Shown here: positions 63,779 through 64,000 of the stretch, piece by piece
How the letters are laid out: the number at the start of each line of letters is the position of its first letter
Position numbering within the stretch: position 1 is the first letter of the stretch
Origin: Sphingobacterium siyangense
GTDB taxonomy: Bacteria; Bacteroidota; Bacteroidia; Sphingobacteriales; Sphingobacteriaceae
DNA length: 64,000 nt
Direction: 5' to 3'
Assembly (NCBI RefSeq): GCF_007830445.1
Contig: NZ_VLKR01000003.1
Coordinates: forward strand, 186,001 to 250,000
The notes under the pieces: generated by a model
What the model was told of the DNA's origin: nothing
Databases searched by the model: none
What the model saw: only the letters and a program-made list of their open reading frames with translations
Made by a program: the position numbers and the translations under genes

Positions 63779-64000
63779 ATGAAAAGATTCCACACTTCAG
63801 CCTGTCACTCCATACTGGTCGATGGTACCTTAATGACCTTCGAAAAGCCCATTATTATGGGGATACTCAATGTGACTCCAGATTCTTTTTATGACGGAGG
63901 TGACAATACAACCGTCGAACTTGCGGTAGAGAAAGCAAAGAAGCTATTGCTTGAAGGTGCTCAAATTCTTGATATTGGCGCATATTCCTCACGTCCGGGC
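63779..64000 (+). CDS. folP: Dihydropteroate synthase, 5' part only
   Basis: The first 74 codons are visible, starting ATG 63779-63781 and running off the right edge. PIIMGILNVTPDSFYDGG and ILDIGAYSSRPG are the two N-terminal pterin-binding signatures of DHPS (joins pterin pyrophosphate to p-aminobenzoate). 32 bases after the DUF4920 gene, probably in the same transcript. Confidence 0.95.
   Translation, partial: MKRFHTSACHSILVDGTLMTFEKPIIMGILNVTPDSFYDGGDNTTVELAVEKAKKLLLEGAQILDIGAYSSRPG

Noticed and set aside
1..64000. CRISPR arrays, insertion sequences, tRNA and rRNA genes
   Set aside because: Looked for; no regularly spaced identical repeats, transposase genes, or tRNA/rRNA signature sequences were seen.

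Overview
The window looks like chromosomal core DNA of a Sphingobacterium-like member of the Bacteroidota (Sphingobacteriaceae). The base composition is AT-rich. Many genes are preceded by the phylum-specific -7 element TAnnTTTG instead of a Pribnow box. LpxC is fused to FabZ. PorX (type IX secretion regulator), a YtxJ-type bacilliredoxin and an EF-P lacking the usual loop lysine are present. I see no phage, IS element, CRISPR array, tRNA or rRNA.

Layout: 1-2025 is groS-groL (groL cut by the left edge). 2328-7110 is one leftward operon: miaB, a receiver-less sigma-54 activator, lptE, a TPR gene and secG. 7419-11098 holds an OmpA/glycine-zipper lipoprotein, a CarboxypepD_reg-like secreted protein, a small hypothetical and rlmD. 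11494-15002 holds tetR, pheS, ssb and mutY. 15045-24308 is the most distinctive region. A two-component system, an outer-membrane porin and a complete urease cluster (ureA, B, C, E, F, G, D plus a second ureE) all read leftward without an obvious break. UreC carries an N-terminal extension of about 44 residues that looks like a twin-arginine (Tat) signal, and an inverted repeat of NikR-like geometry lies upstream of the porin.

24713-29903 reads rightward: a WG-repeat secreted protein, a small membrane protein, then a sulfur operon (two YeeE/YedE proteins, TauE/SafE, and a persulfide-dioxygenase/rhodanese protein) preceded by a Crp/Fnr-like palindrome. 30029-37236 holds a membrane protein, an M1 peptidase, a Tat-exported five-bladed-propeller glycosidase-like protein, hemW and a long-form GAPDH. 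37284-43322 holds waaA, a UDP-glucuronate decarboxylase, galE, a TPR/LuxR-type membrane regulator and 5-formyl-THF cyclo-ligase. 43576-49704 is efp and the lipid A block (HD protein, lpxD, lpxC/fabZ, lpxA, orphan ABC ATPase). 49925-57925 holds porX, tsaE, an orphan TOBE-like ABC ATPase, an esterase, ald, a CapD-like sugar dehydratase and a TPR protein. 58014-64000 holds ribH, a hypothetical, ytxJ, an asparaginase lipoprotein, an S4 RNA-binding protein, dapD, a TsaC-like gene, a DUF4920 gene and the start of folP.

Most genes are housekeeping: protein folding and secretion, LPS transport and lipid A/Kdo synthesis, tRNA modification, and folate, riboflavin and lysine biosynthesis. The parts most worth following up are the possibly exported urease with its porin and sensor pair, the predicted Crp/Fnr-controlled persulfide operon, and two intergenic stretches of degenerate DNA repeated with an 11-bp period. 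Several CDS starts were moved inward from the longest open frame because the first codon was TTG or lay upstream of a recognisable promoter or signal peptide; each entry says so.
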